Shown here piece after piece: positions 14,875 to 23,964 of a stretch of 64,000 bases of DNA. Both the position numbers and the translations under genes were made by a program. This DNA comes from Guptibacillus hwajinpoensis (GTDB lineage Bacteria > Bacillota > Bacilli > Bacillales > Guptibacillaceae), in contig NZ_LELK01000004.1 in NCBI RefSeq assembly GCF_001039475.1, positions 1,443,097 through 1,507,096 on the forward strand, given 5' to 3'. The notes beneath the pieces were generated by a model. It was not told where the DNA came from, did no database searches, and saw only the letters and a list, made by a program, of their open reading frames with translations. The stretch's first letter is position 1; each line of letters begins with the position of its first letter.

Positions 14875-15588
14875 GTGTCGTTACTGGCAGCGCTTGCTTA
14901 CGTGTGTAAGGAAGTTCTTTTCTTTGTCTCTTTTGTTAAGAACAATGCTTTTCCTCAGCCTCTTTCAAGAAAAGATGAACGAAAGTATTTAGAATTGATG
15001 GCAGAAGGAGATGAAGATGCAAGAAATCGCCTCATCGAACATAATCTAAGGCTAGTTGCTCACATCGTGAAAAAGTTTGAGAATACTGGAGAAGACCCAG
15101 AAGATTTAATCTCAATAGGTACAATCGGGCTGATTAAAGCAATAGAGAGCTATTCAACAGACAAAGGTACAAAGTTAGCAACCTATGCAGCTAGGTGTAT
15201 TGAGAATGAAATTTTGATGCATTTACGCGCTCTTAAGAAAACGAAAAAAGATGTTTCTTTACATGATCCGATCGGTCAGGACAAAGAAGGAAATGAAATC
15301 TCTCTCATTGATGTTCTTAAGGCTGAAACAGAAGACATTGTAGAACTTATCCAACTTAACATGGAAAAGAAAAAAATCTATGAGTATATTCATATCCTTG
15401 ATGACAGAGAGAAGGAAGTTATTGTTGGACGCTTTGGATTGACTCTTGAAAAAGAACTCACTCAACGTGAAATAGCCAGGCAACTTGGGATTTCAAGAAG
15501 CTATGTGTCCCGAATAGAAAAGCGTGCTTTGATGAAACTTTTCCATGAATTCTATCGCAATCGTAAAGAAAAAGAGAGTGGTTCATAA
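14875..15588 (+). CDS. sigK: Sporulation sigma factor sigma-K (pro-form), uninterrupted
   Basis: Late mother-cell sigma factor. 237 residues from GTG 14875 (GGGAGGTGA 4 bases upstream; the in-frame TTG 14860 is part of the RBS). The hydrophobic pro-sequence (first about 20 residues, [19 protein letters not shown]) is the part removed by SpoIVFB. Region 2 ([57 protein letters not shown]) and region 4 ([36 protein letters not shown]) are complete. It is not split by a skin-type element as in B. subtilis 168. Confidence 0.98.
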   Translation: MSLLAALAYVCKEVLFFVSFVKNNAFPQPLSRKDERKYLELMAEGDEDARNRLIEHNLRLVAHIVKKFENTGEDPEDLISIGTIGLIKAIESYSTDKGTKLATYAARCIENEILMHLRALKKTKKDVSLHDPIGQDKEGNEISLIDVLKAETEDIVELIQLNMEKKKIYEYIHILDDREKEVIVGRFGLTLEKELTQREIARQLGISRSYVSRIEKRALMKLFHEFYRNRKEKESGS

Positions 15589-15608
15589 CCCTGCTTAGCA
15601 GGGTTTTT
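15587..15608 (+). terminator. Terminator after sigK
   Basis: AACCCTGC-TTA-GCAGGGTT followed by a T-run, overlapping the sigK stop codon. Confidence 0.93.
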
Positions 15609-15657
15609 TTGCATTTTAATCAAAACCCAAGAGGACATAGTTAGAATTAGTGGTAAG

Positions 15658-15679
15658 GAACGTTTGTTCGTCATATAAT
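15658..15679 (+). promoter_or_regulatory. LexA-type box next to a -10 element
   Basis: GAACGTTTGTTC (15658-15669) matches the GAAC-N4-GTTC core of the Gram-positive LexA/DinR operator. TATAAT (15674-15679) begins 5 bases later, so a bound repressor would cover the promoter of the WYL-domain gene. The flanking bases do not match the full consensus. Confidence 0.55.
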
Positions 15680-15713
15680 AAGAACAAATGATCGTATAGA
15701 GGAGAGAACAATT

Positions 15714-15944
15714 ATGCAAAGCATGATGCGGAAAGCACTACTTGAGCAGGAGCCAGTTGAAATCATTTATTTATCAAAAGACAATGTAACAACTCAACGA
15801 TTGGTGACATTGCATAGTATGAATGAGCATGAAGCAACAGGCTATTGTCATCTGAGGAGGTGCGTGAGGACGTTTAAACTTGAGCGTGTCCTTTCCGCTT
15901 ATCCTTATCAATTTAGGACAAAAAAGAAACAATTATATGTGTAA
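15714..15944 (+). CDS. Small WYL-domain-like protein
   Basis: 76 residues, almost wholly a WYL-like fold: EPVEIIYLSKDNVTTQRLVTL, then ATGYCHLRRCVRTFKLERVLSA, the pattern of ligand-sensing WYL domains (aromatic-Leu strand, then basic R-T-F-x-x-R-I/V-x). There is no DNA-binding domain, unlike larger WYL regulators. RBS AGAGGAGAG precedes ATG 15714. The LexA-type box over its promoter suggests DNA-damage control. The role of such stand-alone WYL proteins is not known to me. Confidence 0.65.
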   Translation: MQSMMRKALLEQEPVEIIYLSKDNVTTQRLVTLHSMNEHEATGYCHLRRCVRTFKLERVLSAYPYQFRTKKKQLYV

Positions 15945-15960
15945 TATATTCGAGTACAAT

Positions 15961-15994
15961 AAATAGCTATGAAGGTCTCCCTTCATAGCTATTT
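15961..15994. terminator. Hairpin after the WYL-domain gene
   Basis: A perfect 15-base stem AAATAGCTATGAAGG / CCTTCATAGCTATTT with TCTC loop. There is no long T-run beyond the stem; it could end transcription from either side. Confidence 0.7.
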
Positions 15995-16076
15995 ATAAGG
16001 TGGTCATTATTAATTTAACACAAAAAAGCGAAAAAGCAATAAAGTCATAAAGATAAATCGTTTACTTAGAGTGTTA

Positions 16077-16823
16077 TTACGATTCATCTTTGTCATTTGT
16101 ATTATAAGTGGATAGGATTTTACGGGTCCACACTTTATAACCTTCTCCATTTAGGTGAAGACCATCGAAAGTATAGTTTTTGTTCAGTTGGCCAAATTCC
16201 ACTAAGTCATTGTAGATATCTATATACTGGTAATTATAGAGGGAAGAGAGTGCTTCAAGGCGCTCATTCAGTTCTTTAATGACAGGATTCTTTAGTCGGT
16301 GCCCAGTTAATGCTGTGTTCACAGGAAAAACGCTCTGAACATATACTTCTGTGTTTGGTGAATTAGTCTTAAGAGTATCAAGAATTTGCTTGTAATTAGT
16401 CTCAATTTTATTTATTGATTGGCCTGCGATCATATCGTTTATTCCAATTAATAGATACACGCGATCTGGTTTTGCTTTAATAACTTCATCCAGGCGATTC
16501 AATACTCCTGTCGTCGTATCTCCAGCAATTCCTCGATTCAATACTCTAAAATCGCTTAGTGCTTCACCCCACTCATAATAATCTGTAAGGCTATCACCAA
16601 GAAAAATCGTTTCGCTGTCTTGGTGAGTATAAGAGTCGTAAATACTCTTTTTGGTTTGATAATACTTCGTATAATAAGTAATGTTTTTCTTCTTGGATTC
16701 TGAATCATTCTCTGGCATCTCATTTGCATTGGTTCTTAGAAATTCGGTTTGGTTCTCTGCCAATGCAAGTAAGATTGCAAGTGAACTAACCATCAGAACG
16801 AGAATCCACATTCTTCTTTTCAA
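16077..16823 (-). CDS. SGNH/GDSL-family hydrolase, membrane-anchored or secreted
   Basis: Esterase/lipase-type hydrolase of the SGNH fold, 248 residues. All four blocks are visible: FLGDSLTDYYEWGE (nucleophile Ser), NRGIAGDTT (Gly), LLIGINDM (Asn) and FDGLHLNGEGYKVW (Asp and His). An N-terminal hydrophobic segment (about 5-23, WILVLMVSSLAILLALA) indicates export or a membrane anchor. TTG 16823 has AGGAG at 9 bases; an in-frame GTG at 16832 is too close to it. Substrate unknown; cell-wall or acetyl-ester hydrolysis would be guesses. Confidence 0.88.
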   Translation of the reverse strand: MKRRMWILVLMVSSLAILLALAENQTEFLRTNANEMPENDSESKKKNITYYTKYYQTKKSIYDSYTHQDSETIFLGDSLTDYYEWGEALSDFRVLNRGIAGDTTTGVLNRLDEVIKAKPDRVYLLIGINDMIAGQSINKIETNYKQILDTLKTNSPNTEVYVQSVFPVNTALTGHRLKNPVIKELNERLEALSSLYNYQYIDIYNDLVEFGQLNKNYTFDGLHLNGEGYKVWTRKILSTYNTNDKDES

Positions 16824-16939
16824 AACAATCACACTCCTATAGATTACGATAGGTATTATACCCTATCTTCACTTCAGTGAAAGGTAAAAGTGTAATTATA
16901 CTCGAAAAATGAGTAAAAAAACCCCCTAATTTAAGAAAA

Positions 16940-18061
16940 TTAGAGAGAAAGTTTCGTATTTTGTTCTAGAAAATCAATATCTTGATAGTAAGCATCTTTA
17001 ACGAGAAGGTTTGGACCAAGACACTTGACTGCCGGGCAATGGCAGCTAATACTTTTAGCGACTTTACTAGTGATCCACTTTGAATAAGCATCATTTAGAC
17101 TCGTATCTTTAATGTTTCCTAGTGGTGGTGTGTCACCGAAATCCGTCACAATGATATCCCCATCAAAAATATTCATATTTAAGCGAGATCGACCATCGGG
17201 ATCATTTCGCACAGTGACATTTTTTTCGTTGTATAATCGTTCAAGTAGTTTCAAATCTTCTGAATTTGAACTACAAGGATAGAAGGGTAGTGTGCCAAAT
17301 AAGAGCCAAACATTTGGATCACGATGATCCAAAAGACGGTGAATACCTTCACGCATTTCTTCTAGTGATGCAATATCTAAATCTGATGCGAAGTCAGAAG
17401 GGTACATCGGATGGACTTCATGTCGTTGACAGCCCATATCTGCAATTTGGCGATGGATATTCTCTATATTTGGAAGCGTTCTTCTGTTAATCATCGTTTC
17501 TGCAGAAACGATCACTCCCTGTGAAGTTAAATTCTGTGCATTTTCGACCATGCGATGGAAATAGGCTTCCCGTTGTTCGATTGATGGTTTTCGATCCATT
17601 ACAGCAAATCCGATATCTGTGAAGTCTTCAATGCTTCCATAATTATGAGAGATGTGTAATACATCAAGATAAGGCAATATGTGATCATATCGCTTCCGAT
17701 CAAGCGTTAGATTCGAATTAATTTGTGTTCGTGCGCCCCTTTCATGAGCGTATTTCAGAAGTGGTACTACGTATTGCTTTACCGATTTCATTGAAAGCAT
17801 CGGTTCACCGCCTGTAATACTCAATGCACGTAGTTGTTTAACCTCATCAAGTCTACTTGTTAGTAGCTCAATAGGAAGTGGATCTGGGTCCTTTGATTGA
17901 AGGGTGTATCCAACTGCACAATGTTCGCATCTCATATTGCATAACGTTGTGGTGGTAAGTTCTATATTGGAAAGGACCATATTCCCATGTTCTTCAACAT
18001 CCATATAAGCTTCCCACGGGTCATAAGTGGGAGTAATTGTCTTCATAGATTTTTCTATCAT
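16940..18061 (-). CDS. yfkAB: Radical SAM protein YfkAB (CxCxxxxC motif)
   Basis: Radical SAM enzyme of unknown reaction, 373 residues. The cluster-binding site is CNMRCEHC (CxxxCxxC, about residues 38-45), followed by LSITGGEPMLS, the SAM-contact strand. Near the C-terminus CHCPAVKC gives the CxCxxxxC motif that names the YfkAB family and may bind a second cluster. In some B. subtilis annotations yfkA and yfkB were split by a frameshift; here the gene is one intact frame. RBS AAAGGGG lies before ATG 18061. Confidence 0.9.
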   Translation of the reverse strand: MIEKSMKTITPTYDPWEAYMDVEEHGNMVLSNIELTTTTLCNMRCEHCAVGYTLQSKDPDPLPIELLTSRLDEVKQLRALSITGGEPMLSMKSVKQYVVPLLKYAHERGARTQINSNLTLDRKRYDHILPYLDVLHISHNYGSIEDFTDIGFAVMDRKPSIEQREAYFHRMVENAQNLTSQGVIVSAETMINRRTLPNIENIHRQIADMGCQRHEVHPMYPSDFASDLDIASLEEMREGIHRLLDHRDPNVWLLFGTLPFYPCSSNSEDLKLLERLYNEKNVTVRNDPDGRSRLNMNIFDGDIIVTDFGDTPPLGNIKDTSLNDAYSKWITSKVAKSISCHCPAVKCLGPNLLVKDAYYQDIDFLEQNTKLSL

Positions 18062-18248
18062 AAAATCGACCCCTTTATGTAATTAACAAGACGTTAAGTC
18101 TTATCCAATTGTAGAACATCTCTAAGAGGTTGAACAGTCAATACGTTGAATTTAGAAAACTCCGCAAATCCCCATACATAACTGTCCATCCTATCATAGA
18201 CTATACTATCTACCAGAAGGATGTCTGCAGGAGAGAAGGAGGGGGAAT

Positions 18249-18425
18249 ATGAAAGGCTATGGCTACGGTTATCCAGGTTGTGGTTATCCCTATCCGCCAT
18301 ACCCATATCCATATCCAGGCTATGGTGCCGGTTATTTTGCTTTAATCGTTGTCCTACTTGTTTTATTGCTCGTGATAGGCGGAGGATACTATTATTATAC
18401 AAATTTTTACGGGAATATCAGATAA
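18249..18425 (+). CDS. YjcZ-type small Gly/Tyr-rich membrane protein
   Basis: 58 residues: an N-terminal Gly/Tyr/Pro-rich region (MKGYGYGYPG, then four Pro-Tyr repeats), one transmembrane helix (YFALIVVLLVLLLVIGGGYY) and a short tail. This is the composition of the YjcZ family of spore or coat-associated micro-proteins of Bacillaceae, though the tail after the helix is longer than in most. RBS AAGGAGGGGG precedes ATG 18249. Function unknown. Confidence 0.7.
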   Translation: MKGYGYGYPGCGYPYPPYPYPYPGYGAGYFALIVVLLVLLLVIGGGYYYYTNFYGNIR

Positions 18426-18510
18426 TAATTGTAGAAAATAATGTTGCAATGGATGGGACTTGAAATTGGTGAACTGTTTCATGAGTCACTTAACTCATTC
18501 CCTATAGAAA

Positions 18511-18549
18511 AAAGCAAGCACGATAGGGTTATCCCTTCGTGCTTGCTTT
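18511..18549. terminator. Terminator at the end of the mrp operon
   Basis: Long stem AAAGCAAGCACGA / TCGTGCTTGCTTT with an inner AGGG/CCCT pair. It overlaps the mrpG stop region and faces the YjcZ-type gene, so it is probably bidirectional. Confidence 0.85.
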
Positions 18550-18882
18550 GTTATGTTCCTTTTTTTCAAGATCATCTCTCGTTGTCTTTTCCCATAGAGG
18601 AACACCCTTCTGATAAGCAGCCCTTGAAATCATGTGTCCAGAAACCGGTGCAGTCATCAGAATAAAGATGATACCAAGAATCAGTTTTCCACTCACCATT
18701 TGTTGTTCGAAAATGAAGTAAAGAAAAGCTGCAATTAAAATTCCAGCAACTCCTAATGTTGCACTTTTTGAAGCAGCATGAAGCCGAGTATAAACATCAG
18801 GCAGGCGAAAGATACCTAGTGCTCCCGAGAAAAGAAAAAATGTTCCGATAAGCAGTATGATGCTAATCACGACTTCTTTCAA
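18529..18882 (-). CDS. mrpG: Mrp Na+/H+ antiporter subunit G
   Basis: Small hydrophobic subunit of the multi-subunit Mrp antiporter, 117 residues with three transmembrane segments. The family signature GIFRLPDVYTRLHAASKSATLG is present (about 28-49). TTG 18882 is chosen as the start because AAGGGTG lies 6 bases upstream and the length then fits MrpG (about 120); longer in-frame starts add an unrelated N-terminus. It overlaps mrpF by 20 bases. Last gene of the operon. Confidence 0.92.
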   Translation of the reverse strand: MKEVVISIILLIGTFFLFSGALGIFRLPDVYTRLHAASKSATLGVAGILIAAFLYFIFEQQMVSGKLILGIIFILMTAPVSGHMISRAAYQKGVPLWEKTTRDDLEKKEHNKASTKG

Positions 18883-19153
18883 TGATAACACCCTTTTCCA
18901 AGAATTTTGCAATAGCGACTGTTCCAATGAAAGCAAGAATACCAATCAAGAGAATAATGTCGTTAAAATATTGTGTTTCTAACTTTATTGCTAGAATACC
19001 TGCTATTGCCATCAGGTTAATACCGATTGTGTCAAGTGCCACGGCGCGATCAGGATTAGACGGTCCTTTAATTGCGCGGTAGAGAAGAAATAGAGTAGAG
19101 ATGGCGATGACGACAATACAAATGGTCGAAACAGTTGATAAGAGTGTAGTCAT
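18863..19153 (-). CDS. mrpF: Mrp Na+/H+ antiporter subunit F
   Basis: 96-residue membrane subunit with three transmembrane segments. The MrpF signature GPSNPDRAVALDTIGINLMA (about 30-49) is intact. Its ATG follows GGAGGTGACTAG and overlaps the mrpE stop by 4 bases, indicating coupled translation within the operon. Confidence 0.93.
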   Translation of the reverse strand: MTTLLSTVSTICIVVIAISTLFLLYRAIKGPSNPDRAVALDTIGINLMAIAGILAIKLETQYFNDIILLIGILAFIGTVAIAKFLEKGVIIERSRD

Positions 19154-19626
19154 CTAGTCACCTCCATAATAGCCTTTTCAAATGTACCTTTGATTTCCTT
19201 AATGACTTCGTCAGCGTCTGGTGCATCCATCGCATGAATGTATATATGCATATTATCTGGTGCGACAGAAACGCTTAGTGTTCCAGGAGTTAAAGTAATT
19301 AAATTTGCCAACATAGTGATTTCCCAATTTGTACGAACCTCAATAGGTACAGCTATAATTCCTGGTTGCATATTGAGTTTTGGAGAATAGACAAGCTTAA
19401 CAACCTGCACATTCGCCATAATCAGTTCTTTGATAAACAAAAACAATAATTTACAAATGGACCAGATACGATAGAAGTAAAATCGATCTGGAATAAATCG
19501 CTCCATCAATAGGAGCAATCCTATCCCGAATAAGTAACCGACAAAGAATGTACTAAAAGAGTAACTTTCAAAAAGAAACATCCAGAGCACGGCAATAATT
19601 AGATTAATAATAATTTGAATAGGCAT
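19150..19626 (-). CDS. mrpE: Mrp Na+/H+ antiporter subunit E
   Basis: 158-residue membrane subunit, exactly the usual length. Two hydrophobic segments lie in the first 70 residues, then the conserved cytoplasmic part with LTPGTLSVSVAPD and IYIHAMDAPD. MrpE is the subunit reported as least essential for antiport in B. subtilis-type systems. RBS AAGGAG before ATG 19626; it follows mrpD by 5 bases. Confidence 0.93.
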   Translation of the reverse strand: MPIQIIINLIIAVLWMFLFESYSFSTFFVGYLFGIGLLLLMERFIPDRFYFYRIWSICKLLFLFIKELIMANVQVVKLVYSPKLNMQPGIIAVPIEVRTNWEITMLANLITLTPGTLSVSVAPDNMHIYIHAMDAPDADEVIKEIKGTFEKAIMEVTR

Positions 19627-19631
19627 GCCAT

Positions 19632-21113
19632 CTACTCCTTCATTACGGAATCAATATAATTTGCTGGGTCAATCATTTGATCAGCTATCATCTGCACAGT
19701 TGGGTAAATAAATTCAGCACCTAAGCCAAGCGTTATTGTAAACAAAAGAAGAAACGCAGCAGGAACAATTTTTCCTTTTGTAGGGTTAACTTCCGGTACT
19801 TTATCTTGCTTAGATTCTCCCCAAAAACCGTTAATAAAGATTCGTATAATAGATAAAAGAATCAAAAGACTTGTAAGTAGTCCAATGATAGCAAGGACAT
19901 AATGCCCTTCTTCAAATGCCCCACGAAGAATTAGAAGCTTCCCTACAAAGCCACTGAATGGCGGAAGTCCAGCCAAGGCAAGAGCTGCGATGAAAAATAG
20001 CCAGCCGAGCAGTGGTTGATTCTTAATTATCCCGCCCATTTTTCTCAGATCAGATGTACCAGCATAGGCTACCATTGCCCCCACCAAGAAGAACAGAGCT
20101 GCTTTGATGATCATGTCATGAAGCAAGTAATAAACTGTTCCCGCTAGTGCAGTTGTTGAAAAGATGCCAATTCCAAGCATCATATAACCTACTGCAGGAA
20201 TGATGTTGTACGCAATAATAAGTTGTACATTATTCGTAGAAAGAGCTCCAATCACACCAAATACCAGGGTTAAACCTGCCAATATGAGTAGAATTTGGTG
20301 AGTGACTGTGAGGTTGTAAACAAAAATTAATGTGAATACCCTTAATATTGAATATACCCCGACTTTCGTAAGTAATGCTCCGAATAATGCTGAAATCACA
20401 GTAGGAGGAACAGTATATGATTTCGGTAGCCAGAAATAGAGTGGAAAGAGAGCTCCTTTTGTAGCAAATACAATTAACAAAAGGATAGCAATGGTTGTTA
20501 AAATACCATCCTGCTCTATTTCACCTACTCGCTCTGCTAGCTGCGCCATGTTAACAGTGCCTACTACTGCATAAAGAAATGACACTGTTGTAACGAAAAG
20601 AATAGATGAAAATAAGTTAATGATAATGTATTTAAAGGACTCCCTGAATTGCTCTTTCGTCCCTCCCAGTACGATCAAACCATAAGATGCGATCAATAGT
20701 ACTTCGAAGAATACAAATAGGTTAAAGAGATCTCCAGTTAAGAAAGCTCCACTTACGCCTGCAATAAGAAGCTGAAAGAGAGGATAGAAGTAGTATCGCT
20801 CTCTTTGTTCATCTAGTGAGTTAAATGCATAAAAAGCACAAGCAACAGCTACAAGGTTAGCTGTTACAACAAGAACAATTGCAAGCGGATCAGCGACAAG
20901 GACGATACCGTAAGGAACTACCCAATCTCCTGCTTTTAGAACAATTGTGCCATTTTGTAGTACGTTATATGCGATCAACGAGACTACAACAAGATTAATG
21001 ATGACCATAATGCGAGTAATCATTCTTACAAGTGGCAATCGTTTATTAAGAAAGACTAGGATGATCCCCGTTAGAAGCGGTAATAGTATTGGCATTATAG
21101 CTAAGTTACTCAT
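19632..21113 (-). CDS. mrpD: Mrp Na+/H+ antiporter subunit D
   Basis: Proton-conducting subunit homologous to complex I NuoM/NuoN, 493 residues with about 14 transmembrane helices. Visible are the conserved glutamate region [15 protein letters not shown] (about 131-145), [19 protein letters not shown] and the lysine-containing [25 protein letters not shown] before ATG 21113; its start overlaps mrpC by 8 bases. In the complex it works with MrpA as a likely ion channel. Confidence 0.96.
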   Translation of the reverse strand: MSNLAIMPILLPLLTGIILVFLNKRLPLVRMITRIMVIINLVVVSLIAYNVLQNGTIVLKAGDWVVPYGIVLVADPLAIVLVVTANLVAVACAFYAFNSLDEQRERYYFYPLFQLLIAGVSGAFLTGDLFNLFVFFEVLLIASYGLIVLGGTKEQFRESFKYIIINLFSSILFVTTVSFLYAVVGTVNMAQLAERVGEIEQDGILTTIAILLLIVFATKGALFPLYFWLPKSYTVPPTVISALFGALLTKVGVYSILRVFTLIFVYNLTVTHQILLILAGLTLVFGVIGALSTNNVQLIIAYNIIPAVGYMMLGIGIFSTTALAGTVYYLLHDMIIKAALFFLVGAMVAYAGTSDLRKMGGIIKNQPLLGWLFFIAALALAGLPPFSGFVGKLLILRGAFEEGHYVLAIIGLLTSLLILLSIIRIFINGFWGESKQDKVPEVNPTKGKIVPAAFLLLFTITLGLGAEFIYPTVQMIADQMIDPANYIDSVMKE

Positions 21114-21444
21114 TGTCGTTTCCCCTCAACTTCTCCATATTATCGGTCCCGTTTGTCTGGTATGCCCGATACGCTAACACAAGAAGAAATGAAGTCACAC
21201 CGAAGCTAATGACGATGGAAGTCAGAATAAGTGCCTGTGGAAGCGGATCAACATAATTTGTTACGTCTTCTGAGAGAATTGGAGGTTTTCCTCGATTCAG
21301 TTTCCCCATCGTAATAATGAAAAGGTGGGCTCCATGAGACAGAAGTGCTGTACCGATTACAATCTTAAGAATTTGTTTTTGTAGCATCATATAAACTCCT
21401 GCAGTGAATAACATTCCTGCAAGCACTGACATAACGATTTCCAT
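21106..21444 (-). CDS. mrpC: Mrp Na+/H+ antiporter subunit C
   Basis: NuoK-like subunit of 112 residues with three transmembrane helices. The family part [20 protein letters not shown] and the C-terminal [19 protein letters not shown] are intact. GAAGGAGGGG precedes ATG 21444, inside the end of mrpA. In the seven-gene operons mrpB stands between mrpA and mrpC; here mrpC follows mrpA directly. Confidence 0.95.
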   Translation of the reverse strand: MEIVMSVLAGMLFTAGVYMMLQKQILKIVIGTALLSHGAHLFIITMGKLNRGKPPILSEDVTNYVDPLPQALILTSIVISFGVTSFLLVLAYRAYQTNGTDNMEKLRGNDNE

Positions 21445-23786
21445 TAATCATTCCCCTCCTTCTTGCCAGGACGTAGTTTAATCATGGTGAAGATCCCAAG
21501 TGCAGCAAGGCCAAGTACAACAATTTCAAGCATTGTATCAAGACCACGGAAGTCTACGAGAATGACGTTAACTACGTTGTCTCCACCACCCAATTTGTAG
21601 GAATTTTTGATGAAGTAATCTGAAATTGGATCAAAGAACTTTGTGCTGTGTGATGCAATACCTATCATCGTAACAAGAATTCCAACTGAAATGGAGATAA
21701 CCCAATTCACCGCATTAGTTCGTTTTGATTCTTTTTCTTTTCCAAAATTAGGGAGATGGTAGAAACAAAGTAGAAATAGCGCAACTGTTACAGTCTCAAC
21801 AATAAGCTGAGTTAGCGCAAGGTCAGGTGCACGGAAGAATACAAACAGAAGAGATAATCCGTATCCGACAATACCAAGCACAAGAATTGCAGCAATCCTG
21901 TTATTCATAAAGATGGTACCGAATGCTGCAATTGCCATTGCAATGGCGATGAGTATTTCTGGCGCAGCAATAGGCGCTAGATCATCAAATGCAATTCGAA
22001 AACCACCCGTAATGCTCATCGTAAATCCTACAAGTCCAACAAAGAATACAAGAATATAGATCATGTAATGTCTAAGTGAACCAGTCATGTAGGCATTTGT
22101 CAGCTTTCTCGAACCATTCAATATCCCATTAATGAGACCGTCGTATGCTTTAGCTGCCGATAGCTTACCAGGAAAGACGCTGTATATTCGTTCCCATTTT
22201 GTACGAGTTAAATATAAGACGGTACCGAGCACAAGAACGGCGAGACTCATATAGAGTGGCGCGCCAAAGCCATGCCAGAATTTAATATGCGTTTCACCGA
22301 CGTTACCAGTAATTGAATCAACCATAGGTGAAAGGAGCGCATGACCAAAAACATCTGGAACAAGTGCAATAATAATAACGAGCAGTACGAGTACAATTGG
22401 TGATAATAACATTCCAATTGGAGCTTCGTGTGGCTTTTGAGGCAATTCATCTCTTTGTTTACCCGTAAACGTTCGGAAAAATAGCATGACAGAATAAACA
22501 AATGTGAAAATACTCCCCCCGACTGCCAAATAAGGAAAGAATGGTGATACAGCTTCTACAATCGTTGAAGCTTCTTCAAAATGAAGAGACGATTCAAAAA
22601 ACATTTCTTTACTAAGGAACCCATTTAAGAATGGAAGCGGAAACCCTGCCATCGAAAATGTTCCTAATAAGGCTAATGTAGCTGTGATTGGCATGAATGT
22701 AAACAAACCACCAAGACGTCTGATATCACGCGTTCCTGTTTCATGGTCAATGATACCTGCAACCATAAACAGACTTCCTTTAAATGTTGCATGGTTTAAA
22801 ATATGGAAAACTGCTGCAAGCACAGCAAGTTCGGTTCCAAAACCGAGCATAGCCATAATCATACCAAGCTGACTAATTGTGGAGTAGGCAAGAATTGCTT
22901 TAAGATCTGTTTGCCTAACTGCCATATAAGATCCCCAACAAAGAGTTAACAACCCGAACCCGCTTACGATCAAGAAGAAAAGATCTGTACCTGCAAAGAT
23001 AAGGCTCAGTCTTGCAACTAAATAGATTCCAGCTTTCACCATTGTTGCTGAATGTAGAAATGCACTAACTGGTGTTGGTGCTTCCATTGCATCAGGTAAC
23101 CAGGTATGGAATGGGAATTGAGCTGATTTCGTAAACGCTCCGAGAAGAATCATAATTAATATGAATGGAAAGAGGGAAGACTGAACAACCATCTCTGCAT
23201 TCTCGATAATCCCCCTGATGCTAGTCGTTCCAGTAATGTCTGCCATCATCAAAAATCCACCAAGCATGGCAAGACCACCAAAAACAGTTATCATCATTGA
23301 TTTAAGAGCACCAGAAGTAGATTTCTCCCTTTGATACCAATACCCAATTAGAAGAAACGACGAAATACTCGTGAGCTCCCAAAATGTATAAAGGACAAAA
23401 AGATTATCTGATAAAACAACTCCGAGCATTGCGCCCATAAATAACAGAAGATAAACATAAAAATGGCCAAGTTTCTCGGCTTTACTTAAGTAATAGATGG
23501 AATAAAGAACAACAAGTGATCCAATTCCTGTAATCAAAAGCGCGAAAAACAGACCAAGACCATCAATGAAAAATGAAACGTTAACGCCGAGAGATGGAAT
23601 CCACTCAAACGTTTTAAGTGTATGTACACCGTGTAAGACATCTTCTATAAACGAAAGAAAATACCCAAATAAAACAATCGGAACTAATAGAACAAACCAG
23701 CCTAAATGGACCTGTTTGACGCCCCGATAAATAAACGGGATGAAAAACGCTGCCAGAAAAGGTAGCAAGACAGCTGCATGAAGCAT
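21444..23786 (-). CDS. mrpA: Mrp Na+/H+ antiporter subunit A
   Basis: Largest Mrp subunit, NuoL-like, 780 residues with about 20 transmembrane helices. Visible are FYTFWELTSISSFLLIGYWY, FHTWLPDAMEAPTPVSAFLH and the C-terminal DUF4040/MrpB-related extension ending GGGDNVVNVILVDFRGLDTM. That extension is the normal MrpA C-terminus; the separate MrpB protein is not fused to it. ATG 23786 is preferred because GGGGAGGG lies upstream; a longer in-frame start at 23831 lacks a good RBS. First gene of the operon. Confidence 0.96.
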   Translation of the reverse strand: MLHAAVLLPFLAAFFIPFIYRGVKQVHLGWFVLLVPIVLFGYFLSFIEDVLHGVHTLKTFEWIPSLGVNVSFFIDGLGLFFALLITGIGSLVVLYSIYYLSKAEKLGHFYVYLLLFMGAMLGVVLSDNLFVLYTFWELTSISSFLLIGYWYQREKSTSGALKSMMITVFGGLAMLGGFLMMADITGTTSIRGIIENAEMVVQSSLFPFILIMILLGAFTKSAQFPFHTWLPDAMEAPTPVSAFLHSATMVKAGIYLVARLSLIFAGTDLFFLIVSGFGLLTLCWGSYMAVRQTDLKAILAYSTISQLGMIMAMLGFGTELAVLAAVFHILNHATFKGSLFMVAGIIDHETGTRDIRRLGGLFTFMPITATLALLGTFSMAGFPLPFLNGFLSKEMFFESSLHFEEASTIVEAVSPFFPYLAVGGSIFTFVYSVMLFFRTFTGKQRDELPQKPHEAPIGMLLSPIVLVLLVIIIALVPDVFGHALLSPMVDSITGNVGETHIKFWHGFGAPLYMSLAVLVLGTVLYLTRTKWERIYSVFPGKLSAAKAYDGLINGILNGSRKLTNAYMTGSLRHYMIYILVFFVGLVGFTMSITGGFRIAFDDLAPIAAPEILIAIAMAIAAFGTIFMNNRIAAILVLGIVGYGLSLLFVFFRAPDLALTQLIVETVTVALFLLCFYHLPNFGKEKESKRTNAVNWVISISVGILVTMIGIASHSTKFFDPISDYFIKNSYKLGGGDNVVNVILVDFRGLDTMLEIVVLGLAALGIFTMIKLRPGKKEGND

Positions 23787-23964
23787 TCTACAAAACCCTC
23801 CCCAATAATCCTCAATATGATAAAAGTTCAAATGAACTCATATTGCAATAACTCAATTGTAATCAAAACTAGACTAATTTATCAACTTTTCATGTCTGTA
23901 AAAGTAACTTACCCGTATAAGTTTACCAATCAACGCCGATTCTATTTGCGAAAGGAGTATGCAC

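Noticed and set aside
18094..18402. 102-codon minus-strand ORF, including a possible 31-codon ORF (18094-18189) with a protein-like sequence starting MDSYVWGFAEF
   Set aside because: Its upstream half is the complement of the YjcZ-type gene, and the 31-codon part has only a weak GATAGG before its ATG. It could be real but cannot be supported here.
18221..18463. 80-codon + strand ORF overlapping the YjcZ-type gene in another frame
   Set aside because: Its Trp/Arg/Leu-rich sequence is a frame artefact of the Tyr/Pro/Gly repeats; the YjcZ-type frame has the RBS and a clear transmembrane helix.
21444..23786. MrpB fused to the C-terminus of MrpA
   Set aside because: The C-terminal part ends in GGGDNVVNVILVDFRGLDTM..., which is the normal end of MrpA in seven-gene operons; the separate MrpB motifs are absent.
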